NCBI GenBank assembly: GCA_964598225.1
Contig: CAZRBG010000003.1
Span: 117,220 to 181,219 of the forward strand
Direction of reading: 5' to 3'
Length of the DNA stretch: 64,000 nucleotides
Origin: SG8-4 sp964598225
GTDB lineage: Bacteria; Planctomycetota; Phycisphaerae; Sedimentisphaerales; Anaerobacaceae
The notes beneath the pieces were generated by a model, which was given only the letters and a program-made list of their open reading frames with translations, was not told the origin of the DNA and did not search any database. The translations under genes were made by a program, and so were the position numbers. Shown here piece by piece: positions 50,207 to 58,944 of this stretch. Within the stretch, counting starts at the first letter, position 1; every line of letters starts with the position of its first letter.

Positions 50207-51442
50207 ATGAAATCACAGAAAGTAGGCAAGGGTGTATCAACACTGATTTTGGCAATGGGGCTGTGTGTGGCAGTAGCGGGATTCTATAACACTGCATGGG
50301 CGGCGGACTGGCCTAATTATCGCGGGCCGGACCACAACGGCATCACGAAAGAGACAAACTGGACGTCCGATTGGGGCGATTCCGGCCCCAAGGTGCTCTG
50401 GAAGAAGTCCATCGGCATGGGATTCTCGTCGATGGCGGTTGCCGACGGGCGTGTTTATGCCATGGGCAATCAGGATAAGAAAAGGGACGTCGTCTATTGC
50501 TTCGACGCGGCGACAGGCAACGAAATCTGGACTCATTCGTATCCCTGCCCGCTTCTGCCCAAATACTACGAGGGCGGCACCCTGAGCACGCCGACCGTAG
50601 ACGGCGACAGGGTCTATACGCTGAGCAAGATGGGCAGCCTGTTCTGTCTCAATGCCGCCGACGGCAAGGTCATCTGGCACAAAGAGCTTCACGAAGACAT
50701 GGGCTACGAGCTGCCCACGTGGCATTTCGCCACTTCCGTGCTGATCGTGGGCGATATGGCGGTTCTCAACATCGGCGACGCCGGACTGGCGCTCAATAAG
50801 CATACGGGCGAGCCAATCTGGTCCAACGGCAAAGGTAAGTGTGGCTACGCGACACCCGTGCCGTATGTCATGGACGGACAGCCCGGATTAGCGATCTTCG
50901 GCAAGAATTCGATGATCGCGGTCTCGCCGAAAAACGGCGGGAAGCTCTGGGAGTTCCCGTGGGTGACAAAGAACGACGTCAACGCCGCCGATCCGATCAT
51001 TTTCGGCAATTACGTTTTCATCTCATCCGGCTATAACAGAGGCTGTGCCTTGCTGGAGATCGACGACGGCCAGGTCGACAAAGTCTGGGAATCAAGGGTG
51101 ATGCGAAATCACATGAACTGCTGCGTTCTGTACGGCGGATTGCTGTACGGTTTCGATGAATCGACGTTCAAGTCCATCACGCCCATGGACGGCACGGAAA
51201 AATGGCGAGACAGAAGCCTCGGCAAGGGCGCTTTGATGATGAGCGCAGACGGCAGATTGATCATCATGAGCGACAAAGGCGAGCTGGTAATCGCTCAGGC
51301 GAATCCGGATCAGTTCAAGCCTCTGAGGCGGGCGCAAATCTTACCCAGAGAAAAATGCTGGACAACGCCCGTGCTCGCAAACGGCCGGATCTACGCCCGC
51401 AACGCCCCCGGCGATATGGTCTGCGTCGATGTAAGCCGCTAA
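50207..51442 (+). CDS. Exported PQQ-like beta-propeller protein
   Basis: 411 residues with a cleavable Sec signal (GVSTLILAMGLCVAVAGFYN, TAWAADW). The mature protein starts with the planctomycete quinoprotein opening DWPNYRGPDHNGITKETNW and has blades such as VLWKKSIGMGFSSMAVADGR, YALG-like VYAMGNQDKKRDVVYCFDAA and IISSGYNRG-like FISSGYNRGCALLEID. It is the last plus-strand gene of the redox block; its stop overlaps the convergent sulfatase end by 4 bp. The ATG at 50207 is preceded by GGAG at 11 nt; a TTG five codons earlier is possible. No cofactor site can be assigned. Confidence 0.88.
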   Translation: MKSQKVGKGVSTLILAMGLCVAVAGFYNTAWAADWPNYRGPDHNGITKETNWTSDWGDSGPKVLWKKSIGMGFSSMAVADGRVYAMGNQDKKRDVVYCFDAATGNEIWTHSYPCPLLPKYYEGGTLSTPTVDGDRVYTLSKMGSLFCLNAADGKVIWHKELHEDMGYELPTWHFATSVLIVGDMAVLNIGDAGLALNKHTGEPIWSNGKGKCGYATPVPYVMDGQPGLAIFGKNSMIAVSPKNGGKLWEFPWVTKNDVNAADPIIFGNYVFISSGYNRGCALLEIDDGQVDKVWESRVMRNHMNCCVLYGGLLYGFDESTFKSITPMDGTEKWRDRSLGKGALMMSADGRLIIMSDKGELVIAQANPDQFKPLRRAQILPREKCWTTPVLANGRIYARNAPGDMVCVDVSR

Positions 51443-52902
51443 ACTTGCCAGGGATCGTTCGTCTTGTCGAGCCATTTCTGGAGTTCATCGCTCAGCTTGC
51501 GAACCACCTCCGGCTTCGACTCGCCGATATTCCTGAGTTGGTAGGGATCGCCCTTGTTGTCGAACAGCAGAGTTTCTTTGCCGCCGTCTTGCTTTGGTGT
51601 TACGGCAAGAGTGTACCGGTGCGTCCGCACGCCTCTTGCACCGCCGCGATGGCCTGAGCATCGTATATATAGTGCCGAGTTCGGTCTCTCGCCGGGTTTG
51701 CCCAGTATTATCGCTGAATAATCGCTGCCTTCAACTCCGCTCGGTGTCCGAGCAGAAAGCCCCATAAGGCCCAACAGACTCGGCATCATGTCCGCCGGGC
51801 TGAGCAGAAGGTCGTCGTGGCGTGCCGGAATCCTGCCGGGCCAGCGGATGATAAAGGGAATGCCGGTGGATTCTTCATAGACGACGCTCTTGTGCATGCG
51901 ATTGTGAGAGCCCATCATCTCGCCGTGATCGGCGGTGAACACTACGATCGTGTTATCGCTTAATCCCTGCTCGTCGAGGGTGTCGAGAATCCGGCCGAAC
52001 TGCTCGTCCGTGCCCGTGACCGCCGCGAAGTAGTTCTTGACGTGCTTCTTTGCCTGCGGGTGAGGATTGTCGAGATCGACGTTGGGGCGGTTGAGCAGGT
52101 CTCTGTAGGTCCTGCCCTCGTACGTGTTCACGTATTTCTTCGGCACCTGGTCGAACGGCGTGTGTGGCGGATTCGGAGCAATAAACAGTGCGAACGGCTT
52201 AGCCGCATCGCGATATTGGCCCTGCCGGTTGCGTATGAACTCCATCGCCACGTCCGCCTCGTGCTCGGTCGACCATTTATCGAAATAGGTCGGCTCGGTG
52301 CGCTCGGAGTCGGTGAGCCAGTACCTCGGGTTCATGTGCTGGTCGCGGCAGTTGTAGGCGTGCCAGAATCCGATGCCGTGCCGTCGCTCGGGCGGCACGA
52401 ATTCATCCCAGACGATGCCGCCGCCGGGCCCGCCGACGCGGCCTCTCCTGCGCCCGACGAAAGGCTCGTGCGGCTTGTCCAGATGCCACTTGCCGAGGTA
52501 GCCGATGCTGTAGCCGCTGTCGTGCAGGACGTCGGTCAGGCAGCGCTGGTCGCGCCGGAGCATGACGTCTCTGGATGAATTGCAGTTTGTCGTCACGCCG
52601 TTTGTGATCGGGTACTGGCCCGTAAAGAGCATCGCTCGAAACGGGCTGCAAACCGGATAGCTGCTGAAGGCGTCGGTCAGCACCATGCTCTCGGCGGCGA
52701 ACTTGTCCAGCCGGGGCGTAATGACCGGATCGGCATTCATGAAGCCAATGGCCTGCCGCCGGAATTGATCCGGAAACATGAACACAAGGTTCGGTCTTTT
52801 GCCGCTTTTTGCGCTCGCTTTGCGGTCGGCAACCGCCGCCGAAAGCGCAATCGCCGCAGAAGTCTTCTTCAGAAATTCTCGTCGCGATATGGAATGACTC
52901 AT
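51439..52902 (-). CDS. Exported arylsulfatase-family sulfatase
   Basis: 487 residues. The twin-arginine leader SISRREFLKKTSAAIALSAA suggests Tat export. The metal and start motif is RPNLVFMFPDQFRR. The active-site signature reads CSPFRAMLFTG: the cysteine that becomes formylglycine, the proline and the arginine of C-x-P-x-R are present, but the usual serine after proline is phenylalanine. VFTADHGEMMGSHNRMHKS is the second metal and lysine region. It would hydrolyse sulfate esters of polysaccharides outside the cytoplasm, a typical planctomycete trait. A maturase is not in the window. An AGG precedes the ATG. Confidence 0.93.
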   Translation of the reverse strand: MSHSISRREFLKKTSAAIALSAAVADRKASAKSGKRPNLVFMFPDQFRRQAIGFMNADPVITPRLDKFAAESMVLTDAFSSYPVCSPFRAMLFTGQYPITNGVTTNCNSSRDVMLRRDQRCLTDVLHDSGYSIGYLGKWHLDKPHEPFVGRRRGRVGGPGGGIVWDEFVPPERRHGIGFWHAYNCRDQHMNPRYWLTDSERTEPTYFDKWSTEHEADVAMEFIRNRQGQYRDAAKPFALFIAPNPPHTPFDQVPKKYVNTYEGRTYRDLLNRPNVDLDNPHPQAKKHVKNYFAAVTGTDEQFGRILDTLDEQGLSDNTIVVFTADHGEMMGSHNRMHKSVVYEESTGIPFIIRWPGRIPARHDDLLLSPADMMPSLLGLMGLSARTPSGVEGSDYSAIILGKPGERPNSALYIRCSGHRGGARGVRTHRYTLAVTPKQDGGKETLLFDNKGDPYQLRNIGESKPEVVRKLSDELQKWLDKTNDPWQV

Positions 52903-53037
52903 TTTACCTGCCTCGTCGAAAAAATCCGATAATCTGTTTCTCAGGCCACAGTATAGAGTATTTCTTTGTCATCGTCACGCATGTTTGATATTCTATTGTG
53001 GAATACGGGATGACAATTGAACCGAAAAGGACACGAC

Positions 53038-53463
53038 ATGGGCAAGATCGAGTGGGATGACAGCCTTTCAATAGGCGTGGAATTAATCGACGAGCAGCAC
53101 AAAATGCTGATACAAAAGCTTAGCGACCTTTCGGCTGCTATCGACGCGAGCCGGGGCGAAGGGGGCGTCGTTCAGACTATCGATTTTCTGATCGAGTACG
53201 CCGACTTCCACTTTTCCGACGAGGAAAATTGCATGGCCGAGCACAATTACCCCGGCATCGAGCATCAGAAAAAGCAGCACGAGGAATTCAGGACCTCGCT
53301 GAAGCACATGGTCGAAGACTACGAATACGAAGGAGTCACGCGGGCTCTGACAACCTCGGTCAACGTGTTTCTGCACAACTGGCTCATCAACCACATCAAA
53401 GGAGTAGACCACAAGCTCGGCGAATTCCTCCGGGAAAAGGGATTTGCGGGAGAGACCACATGA
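53038..53463 (+). CDS. Bacteriohemerythrin
   Basis: 141 residues forming a four-helix oxygen-binding di-iron protein. The ligands are all visible: His in LIDEQHKML, His and Glu in YADFHFSDEENCM, His pair in IEHQKKQHEEF, and His and Asp in HNWLINHIKGVDHKL. Hemerythrins bind O2 or NO and serve as sensors, stores or protection in anaerobes and microaerophiles. The ATG at 53038 has AGGA about 8 nt upstream; another ATG seven codons earlier has no site. It is a single-gene unit followed by an intergenic gap. Confidence 0.95.
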   Translation: MGKIEWDDSLSIGVELIDEQHKMLIQKLSDLSAAIDASRGEGGVVQTIDFLIEYADFHFSDEENCMAEHNYPGIEHQKKQHEEFRTSLKHMVEDYEYEGVTRALTTSVNVFLHNWLINHIKGVDHKLGEFLREKGFAGETT

Positions 53464-53707
53464 CTGCCGCCCGCGGCACGATTCTGGTGCTGATTTTCTC
53501 GGCGATTCTCCCCGCAACTTCGGTGATATAAGTATTCAAGGAAATTCCTTGCAAAGGACGTATAGAGCGCCTATAATGTCAGTGTGAGTTATTGTTGGCT
53601 TGAACAGCAGGCACGGACAGCATTAGATGGTGTTTAATGCTGGATTGGTTTGTGTGTGGGACTCAGAGAGCCACATTTGATAATTCCGGACGCCGGAGGA
53701 CAGTGTA

Positions 53708-54559
53708 ATGAGAGAGTACAGAGGATTTACCCTTATCGAGCTGCTCGTTGTTATAGCCGTTATTGCCCTGCTGCTGTCAATTCTGATGCCGGCGTTGAGC
53801 AAGGCCAAAGACCTGGCGATGAACGCGGCATGCAAGGGCAACCTGAAGAACTACACCTTTGCCGTGGCGATGTACCTCGACGACTACGAGGGCAACTTCC
53901 CCCAGGCCGAGAGATGCTATTTCTCACAACTAAGTCCGTACCCGGCGGAATCCGGTCTGTCCAGTCATTTACATCTCCGGTGGTGCAACGGAGACATCGA
54001 CCTTAAGAGCAATCCCCAATACGGCGGGCAGCTTTATCCGTATCTGATGGACGCCAAATCGTTCATCTGCCCGGCGTTCAAACGCCTGGCGCTTCACAGT
54101 TCGGAGGATCATTTCTACCGGGACTACGGACAGAGCATCAGCAACTATGAGCCGTGGTATAACTACACGATGAACGCTTACGTCGGCAGCGATAACTCAA
54201 GCGTCCAGAAAACGGGCGTCAAGAATATATCCGAGGTCAGGAAGCCTGCCTGGACCTACTCGTTTACGGAAGAAAGCTGTTTTGTGGATACGGCTTACAA
54301 CGCTTCCGGGCTCAATGACACGTTTATGGTCCCCGGCAGTGATGCGATGGTTGAGGGGTGGATGTCGCAGAGCAACAATAATCCGCGTCTGATCGAGCCG
54401 GGCCCCGAAGGCGTCGGACAGTTCTGGGACGTAATTGCAGGCTTCCACAATGCCCCATCCGGCGACAAGCTCGGCGGAAGAGGCAACTGCGCCTTTCTCG
54501 ACGGGCACGTCGATGCGCATTACCGAAGAGAGACTTTCTATCTCGCCTGGCCAAGATAG
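53708..54559 (+). CDS. Prepilin-type pseudopilin-like protein with H-x9-DG tail motif
   Basis: 283 residues. The prepilin peptidase site and first helix are REYRGFTLIELLVVIAVIAL, cleaved after Gly6 and methylated on Phe in the family. The C-terminus has GNCAFLDGHVDAHYRR, the DG-type segment of the planctomycete-expanded H-X9-DG pseudopilins. The middle is Tyr- and Asn-rich. Such proteins are numerous in planctomycetes and may assemble pseudopili or act as surface proteins; the gspE/pilB-like ATPase at 24555 could be involved. The ATG has GGAGGA upstream. No other pilin genes are adjacent. Confidence 0.9.
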   Translation: MREYRGFTLIELLVVIAVIALLLSILMPALSKAKDLAMNAACKGNLKNYTFAVAMYLDDYEGNFPQAERCYFSQLSPYPAESGLSSHLHLRWCNGDIDLKSNPQYGGQLYPYLMDAKSFICPAFKRLALHSSEDHFYRDYGQSISNYEPWYNYTMNAYVGSDNSSVQKTGVKNISEVRKPAWTYSFTEESCFVDTAYNASGLNDTFMVPGSDAMVEGWMSQSNNNPRLIEPGPEGVGQFWDVIAGFHNAPSGDKLGGRGNCAFLDGHVDAHYRRETFYLAWPR

Positions 54560-54763
54560 AACGGCCGGGTGCTAACGAGCAGGTGTGACAGAATTATGTG
54601 AATGCACCGACGATTTATGTCGATGTAAAAGAATGTTTGCGCGGCGGAATTGCCGGAAAAAAGAGGACGGGTGTTAGATCGCAACAGATCGCCCTATAAT
54701 AGCCAATGGAGGTGTGCTGTAACCGGGGCTTCGACCGGGCGTTGAGATTTGAGGGTAAGAAAA

Positions 54764-55720
54764 GTGTCGAGTTTATATGACTTCGTAGATCGGCTCAGGC
54801 AGACTTCGAACTGGCTGCCCGAGCAACAATGGGCACAATGGAGCCTGATGGCTATGGCGGCGGCGGTCTTCTTTTTGCTGCTGCTGAAGATAGTCAAAAG
54901 GAAGAGAAGGCATGCAGTCGTCGCCGCTCAGGGCGGTCATCTCGACCAACCGGCGCAGTCGGCCAAGGCCACATACGCCAAAGGCATGAGTAATGCTCAA
55001 ACGGTAAGCCTGAGCCGCAATCAGACTTTTCGGACGGATCCGACGGAGCTTGTTGCCCACCCGGAGATATCGATCCGGCAGCTCCGACGCGAGATCTTCA
55101 AGCGCGACCGGGCCGAGGCGCGCCTCGAGCACGAGATCGAAGAGCTCAAGATCGCCAACGCGCAGTTGCGTCAGCAGATCGCCGAGAGCAAAAAGAGGAG
55201 CGCTTACTTCGAGAAAAAAGTCGCCGAGTTAACGGCTTCCAGCGAAAAAGCGGAAAAAACCGGCAAGCAGAAGGGGGCCAAAACCAACGCAAAGGGACCG
55301 CCTCGCAATAAGCAGAGCCAAGGCAAGACGGCGGAAAAAGCGGATCGCAAGCAATGCCGCAAATGTAAGAAGTACAAACCCCGGACCGAGTTTCACAAAA
55401 ACGCATCAAGCAGTGACGGGCTGGCAAGATGGTGCAAGTCATGCAAAACCAAAGCGGCCAAAGAATCCCGGCGGAAACGCGCCGCCGAACGCCGGGCTGC
55501 CGAACAAAAGGCTGATATGTGTGCCGACGCTCCACTGTGCGTGCTGCATCATCGACACACAGATCGGATCAAAAACGCGCGCCGGCGCGCCGGCCATGCC
55601 GCGAATAAGGTGCCGGAGTCCAGACAAATAGAGCGCAGATCGCACAGATTCCGAAGTCAGTTGTCTTCGCCGGGCCTTCGATGTCCCAGAAGGCAGAAGC
55701 AACGTGAGCAAGGCAAATAA
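54764..55720 (+). CDS. Membrane-anchored coiled-coil protein with zinc-ribbon segment
   Basis: About 318 residues from a GTG preceded by AGGG. One membrane helix lies at about 24-43 (LMAMAAAVFFLLLLKIVKRK). A coiled coil follows at about 95-165 (IRQLRREIFKRDRAEARLEH, EIEELKIANAQLRQQIAESK), then a Lys/Ala-rich linker. At about 200-230 is CRKCKKYKPRTEFHKNASSS...CKSC, a two-pair cysteine motif often seen in phage and HNH-associated zinc ribbons. The last 65 residues are Arg/His-rich without clear order and may be readthrough past an eroded end. I do not recognise a family. A role in linking the membrane to DNA or RNA is only a guess. Confidence 0.6.
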   Translation: MSSLYDFVDRLRQTSNWLPEQQWAQWSLMAMAAAVFFLLLLKIVKRKRRHAVVAAQGGHLDQPAQSAKATYAKGMSNAQTVSLSRNQTFRTDPTELVAHPEISIRQLRREIFKRDRAEARLEHEIEELKIANAQLRQQIAESKKRSAYFEKKVAELTASSEKAEKTGKQKGAKTNAKGPPRNKQSQGKTAEKADRKQCRKCKKYKPRTEFHKNASSSDGLARWCKSCKTKAAKESRRKRAAERRAAEQKADMCADAPLCVLHHRHTDRIKNARRRAGHAANKVPESRQIERRSHRFRSQLSSPGLRCPRRQKQREQGK

Positions 55721-55864
55721 TTATCGTATGATTGCCTGGTGTGTGAAGACACGGATCGAATAACCAAAAATCCGAGGGAAGCCAAAGTCTGGCCGCTCGG
55801 ATTCGATAAGCTCTTTTCTATTACCTTTTGCTTTGCTCGGTGTTAGTAAACAATAGTCAATCAC

Positions 55865-56044
55865 TCAGGATCGGTCAACATTTCGTGCTGCTTTTCGCAT
55901 ACGGCGTCGATTCTTCTCCGACGGTTTCTCGTAGTAAGCATTGCGCTTCATATCCCTTATGAGACCTTCTTTCTCACACAGCTTTTTGAAGCGTCGTATC
56001 ATTTGCTGTACCGATTCGCCTGCCCGTGATTTCACTTTCAACAT
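55865..56044 (-). CDS. rpsU: 30S ribosomal protein S21
   Basis: 59 residues. AGESVQQMIRRFKKLCEKEG, then LIRDMKRNAYYEKPSEKNRR is the whole conserved S21 pattern, with the usual basic end. S21 joins the 30S platform late in assembly and helps base-pairing of mRNA with the 16S 3' end. The start is the ATG at 56044, with AAAGG 8 nt upstream; the frame is open for 28 more codons, but these lack similarity to S21. Monocistronic, divergent from hflX. Confidence 0.93.
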   Translation of the reverse strand: MLKVKSRAGESVQQMIRRFKKLCEKEGLIRDMKRNAYYEKPSEKNRRRMRKAARNVDRS

Positions 56045-56344
56045 ATATGGAGCCTTTCCTATGGAACCTTTCCGTGCTTCCACAGCGGGAAGCATCTTAA
56101 AAACATCAGTCCGCACTATTTTCGTCAAATTTCACTAAAACTTTGATAATAAAATATATGTTGCATGTTTTCAAGGCAAAAAACTATTACCCGGGCGTTT
56201 TTGGCTGAATTTTGGCAGGACGTCCCATAATCCACAGTAGTAAGCCCTGTTTATCACCTATAGGAGAACTTTTCGGGGTTTTCTTGAGTAATGAATACTT
56301 ATGTGGTACAATGTCAGGGTAATAATTTGGAGGTTTATATTTAG

Positions 56345-57661
56345 TTGGAAAAATTTCGTGAGACCCTGAAAGTCAGGAAGGAGAGGGCTATCCTGGTTGC
56401 TGCGGTCCTCCGCAGCCATGCTAATGGAGATGATCTGGCCGAACTGACGGCTTTGGCTGAGAGTGCCGGAGCGGTCGTAGTGGACAAATTTCAGCAGAAA
56501 ATCCGCGATATCAAGGCATCCACATACATCGGCAAAGGAAAGGCCGGTCGGCTTGCCGGACGAGTCAGGCGTTTTTCCGCCGACGTCGTAATATTCGACA
56601 ACGACCTCTCGCCGGGGCAGATTCGCGAACTTGAGAAGATCGTGGAAATCAAGGTCCTTGACCGCAGCGAACTGATCCTCGACATTTTCGCCACGCGAGC
56701 CAAGACTCGACAGGCCAAGCTCCAGGTCGCCCTGGCCCAACTGGAATACACATATCCACGACTGACCCGCATGTGGTCGCACCTCGATACCGTAGCCGGG
56801 GCGGGCGGCGGCACGGTGGCAGGCGCTGTCGGCGGCATAGGCACCCGCGGCACCGGAGAACAGCAGTTGGAAATCGACCGCCGGCTCGTCAACAAGCGAA
56901 TCACCGAGCTGAAGCGTGAACTGGGCAGAATCGACCGCCGAAGGATTCGTGAGATTGACGCCCGTAAGGGCCTGTTCAAGATATGCCTCGTTGGTTACAC
57001 CAACGCCGGCAAGAGTACTCTGCTCAACGCCCTTACTGATGCGGACGTCACAGTCGAGGACAGGCTCTTTGCAACTCTCGACACGCGAACGCGGAAGTGG
57101 CGCCTCGGCAGAGGCACCGAGGTGCTTATCAGCGATACCGTCGGCTTCGTGAACAATCTGCCGCATCAGCTCGTCGCCTCCTTCAAGGCCACGCTTGAAG
57201 AGGCCGTCAACGCCGACCTGCTCCTGCACGTCGTCGACGCATCAAATCCCGATGCGCTCAACCAAATCGAGTCGGTTAACAGCGTTCTCAAGGAGATCGG
57301 CTGCGACAAAAAGCCCGTTCTCGGAGTGCTCAACAAGACCGATGTCATCCGCAATATCAGTGATCTCGAAACACTGCAAACCCTCTATCCCGAGGCCGTG
57401 TGCATATCGGCAAAGAGCGGCTTCGGACTCGACGACCTGCGCGACGCCGTCACGGCCAAATACAAGGGCAGCGAAGTGCGGCTCCGGATCAGGTGCAACC
57501 AGTCGAACGGCCGCGTTCAGAGCTTCCTGCGGGCCCACAGCCGGATCGTGGACGAACAATACGAGAATAACCAGGTGATAATCGACACCAGGATCGGCAG
57601 AAACCAACTGCCCGACCTGAAAAGACTCCACCCGGAAGAAATCGAAAACGTAGAGGATTAA
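56345..57661 (+). CDS. hflX: Ribosome-associated GTPase HflX
   Basis: 438 residues from a TTG start with GGAGG 11 nt upstream. The N-terminal HflX domain has DKFQQKIRDIKASTYIGKGK and FDNDLSPGQIRELEKI. The glycine-rich linker and coiled coil follow (RGTGEQQLEIDRRLVNKRI). The G domain has G1 VGYTNAGKSTLLNAL (about 215-229), G2 and G3 ATLDTRTRKW and DTVGFVNNLPHQL, and G4 NKTD. HflX splits stalled 70S ribosomes under stress. No hfq or hflKC genes are nearby. It is divergent from rpsU. Confidence 0.95.
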   Translation: MEKFRETLKVRKERAILVAAVLRSHANGDDLAELTALAESAGAVVVDKFQQKIRDIKASTYIGKGKAGRLAGRVRRFSADVVIFDNDLSPGQIRELEKIVEIKVLDRSELILDIFATRAKTRQAKLQVALAQLEYTYPRLTRMWSHLDTVAGAGGGTVAGAVGGIGTRGTGEQQLEIDRRLVNKRITELKRELGRIDRRRIREIDARKGLFKICLVGYTNAGKSTLLNALTDADVTVEDRLFATLDTRTRKWRLGRGTEVLISDTVGFVNNLPHQLVASFKATLEEAVNADLLLHVVDASNPDALNQIESVNSVLKEIGCDKKPVLGVLNKTDVIRNISDLETLQTLYPEAVCISAKSGFGLDDLRDAVTAKYKGSEVRLRIRCNQSNGRVQSFLRAHSRIVDEQYENNQVIIDTRIGRNQLPDLKRLHPEEIENVED

Positions 57662-57855
57662 TATTTCAAACGCCGATTAGCGATAATTAACACGGTTAGT
57701 GGGGTGCGATATATTGTGCCGATAATCCGAGAGAGTAATTATGGAAAAGCGTGATGAATCAGAAAGCCGCCGCCGACGGGCCGCTGTCAAGCGAGCCGCG
57801 GGGAAGTGACGGGTGCCTAATAATCGTGACTATAGGTGACTGTCCTGAGTATCGA

Positions 57856-58323
57856 CTAATTTCGACGTTTCGAATCTGTGTCGTCCGTTTTTCTCGGTGG
57901 TGGTTTCTTGCGATCCCTGATTTCGACGTCTGTGATCTTAGGACTTAGGAAAACTTCGTTTTTCGTGGCGCGCTGTATCGCCGGAACTAAGTCGTCAACA
58001 ATTGAGGTCTTTAGCACGTAGCCTCGAGCGCCGGCTTCAAGCGCGGCTTCAACAAAAGTCTTCTCGGAACGTGTGGACATAATGATGACTCGGGCCGCAG
58101 GATCATGGCTGAGAATTTTGCCGGCGGCTTCGATCCCGCTCAATTCAGGCATGTTAATATCCAGAAGCACCACATCCGGCGACAGCTTTAGGGCAAGTTC
58201 TACTGCGGTTTTCCCGTCCTGGGCTTCGGCAACAACTTCAATATCAGGGTCTCTGTCTACAAAAGACCGTATGTTTTTGCGCACAGCTTCGTAATCATCT
58301 GCAATCAAAAGCTTTGTGCTCAT
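57856..58323 (-). CDS. Receiver-only response regulator
   Basis: 155 residues. A complete receiver domain fills positions 3-125: acidic pocket ADDYEAV (Asp9, Asp10), phosphoacceptor DVVLLDINMPELSG (Asp near 54), switch Ser/Thr in VIIMSTRSEKT and Lys in GYVLKTSIVDDLV. The sequence resembles NarL/FixJ receivers, but the usual LuxR-type helix-turn-helix is replaced by a short charged tail (EIRDRKKPPPRKTDDTDSKR). It may work by protein contact or as a phosphate sink. No kinase is adjacent; the kinase at 16847 lacks a nearby partner. Confidence 0.88.
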   Translation of the reverse strand: MSTKLLIADDYEAVRKNIRSFVDRDPDIEVVAEAQDGKTAVELALKLSPDVVLLDINMPELSGIEAAGKILSHDPAARVIIMSTRSEKTFVEAALEAGARGYVLKTSIVDDLVPAIQRATKNEVFLSPKITDVEIRDRKKPPPRKTDDTDSKRRN

Positions 58324-58609
58324 ATTATCGCCCCCTAATTACTTCCATTGACGGCTGAGCCGCTACACTATCGGTCGATTTCCACAGAGTGAATTCTGTT
58401 TCGTGTACGACTTTGCTAAGGGGATTAATACAAGCGAGTCAAGCAAAGCAGTTAGATCGAGAGGCATCTTGTGGCCGGATGCTACCATACTTAAAGTATG
58501 TCGCCAAGATTTGCAGAATCAAAATAGAATTCTGATATATTGTGTTCATAAGATGTGACCTCCTCCCCTTGACCTCCGTACGCCTTGCTCGCGACGCAGA
58601 CCGGCCGCT
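58324..58609. other. Intergenic stretch without a supported gene
   Basis: Between the receiver gene start and the terminator at 58610. It contains a small palindrome (CATACTTAAAGTATG near 58487-58501) and probably the promoter of the minus-strand receiver gene. I see no other structure. Confidence 0.4.
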
Positions 58610-58637
58610 AAAAAAGGGCTACTCTCAGGAGCAGCCC
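58610..58637 (-). terminator. Intrinsic terminator on the minus strand
   Basis: On the minus strand GGGCT, a 12-nt loop, AGCCC and then six T residues (plus-strand A run at 58610-58615). It lies 30 bp downstream of the stop codon of the small acidic frame at 58667, which supports that frame as a transcribed gene. Confidence 0.7.
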
Positions 58638-58666
58638 GCATGAGGACCATTGTCATGTCGTTTGGA

Positions 58667-58851
58667 CTAATCCGCTTTTTCTTCTTCGTCGTCGTCTTTT
58701 TCCTCTGCTCCCAACTCACTGTTGGTGATTTTCTGGCCATGGTCACCTCGGAGACTACCTCGCCTTCGGCATCAATTGCTGTCGCACGGTCACAGAAACA
58801 AAGCTCGATATTGTTCGATGCCGCCGTCTCATTATCAAAGAGATACGGCAT
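58667..58851 (-). pseudogene. Small acidic protein gene with an apparent 1-base frameshift
   Basis: From the ATG at 58851 the frame reads MPYLFDNETAASNNIELCFC, then DRATAIDAEGEVVSEVTMAR, and then turns into a Lys-rich run typical of a shifted acidic stretch. Moving one base at the AAAA run near 58732 gives instead KITNSELGAEEKDDDEEEKA, D and a TAG stop at 58667. The natural-looking acidic tail, a stop and an intrinsic terminator 30 bp later support a 61-residue protein whose gene has lost one A, either truly or by sequencing error. I do not recognise the family. Confidence 0.5.
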
Positions 58852-58944
58852 TGCTGAATGCCGGACTATCGATTACACTAAACACGTTGAGTCTCATCCG
58901 TTGACTCGGTACGAATGGAGACAATTCATTTATAGGGAGCAATT

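Noticed and set aside
50207..51442. Genuine PQQ-dependent dehydrogenase
   Set aside because: Only the propeller repeat is recognisable; the catalytic Asp, disulfide and PQQ contact residues could not be identified.
53460..53531. 23-codon hydrophobic frame overlapping the hemerythrin stop
   Set aside because: Too short, no ribosome site of its own and no similarity; possible remnant only.
57741..57809. 22-codon basic peptide frame after hflX
   Set aside because: No convincing ribosome site or conservation evidence.
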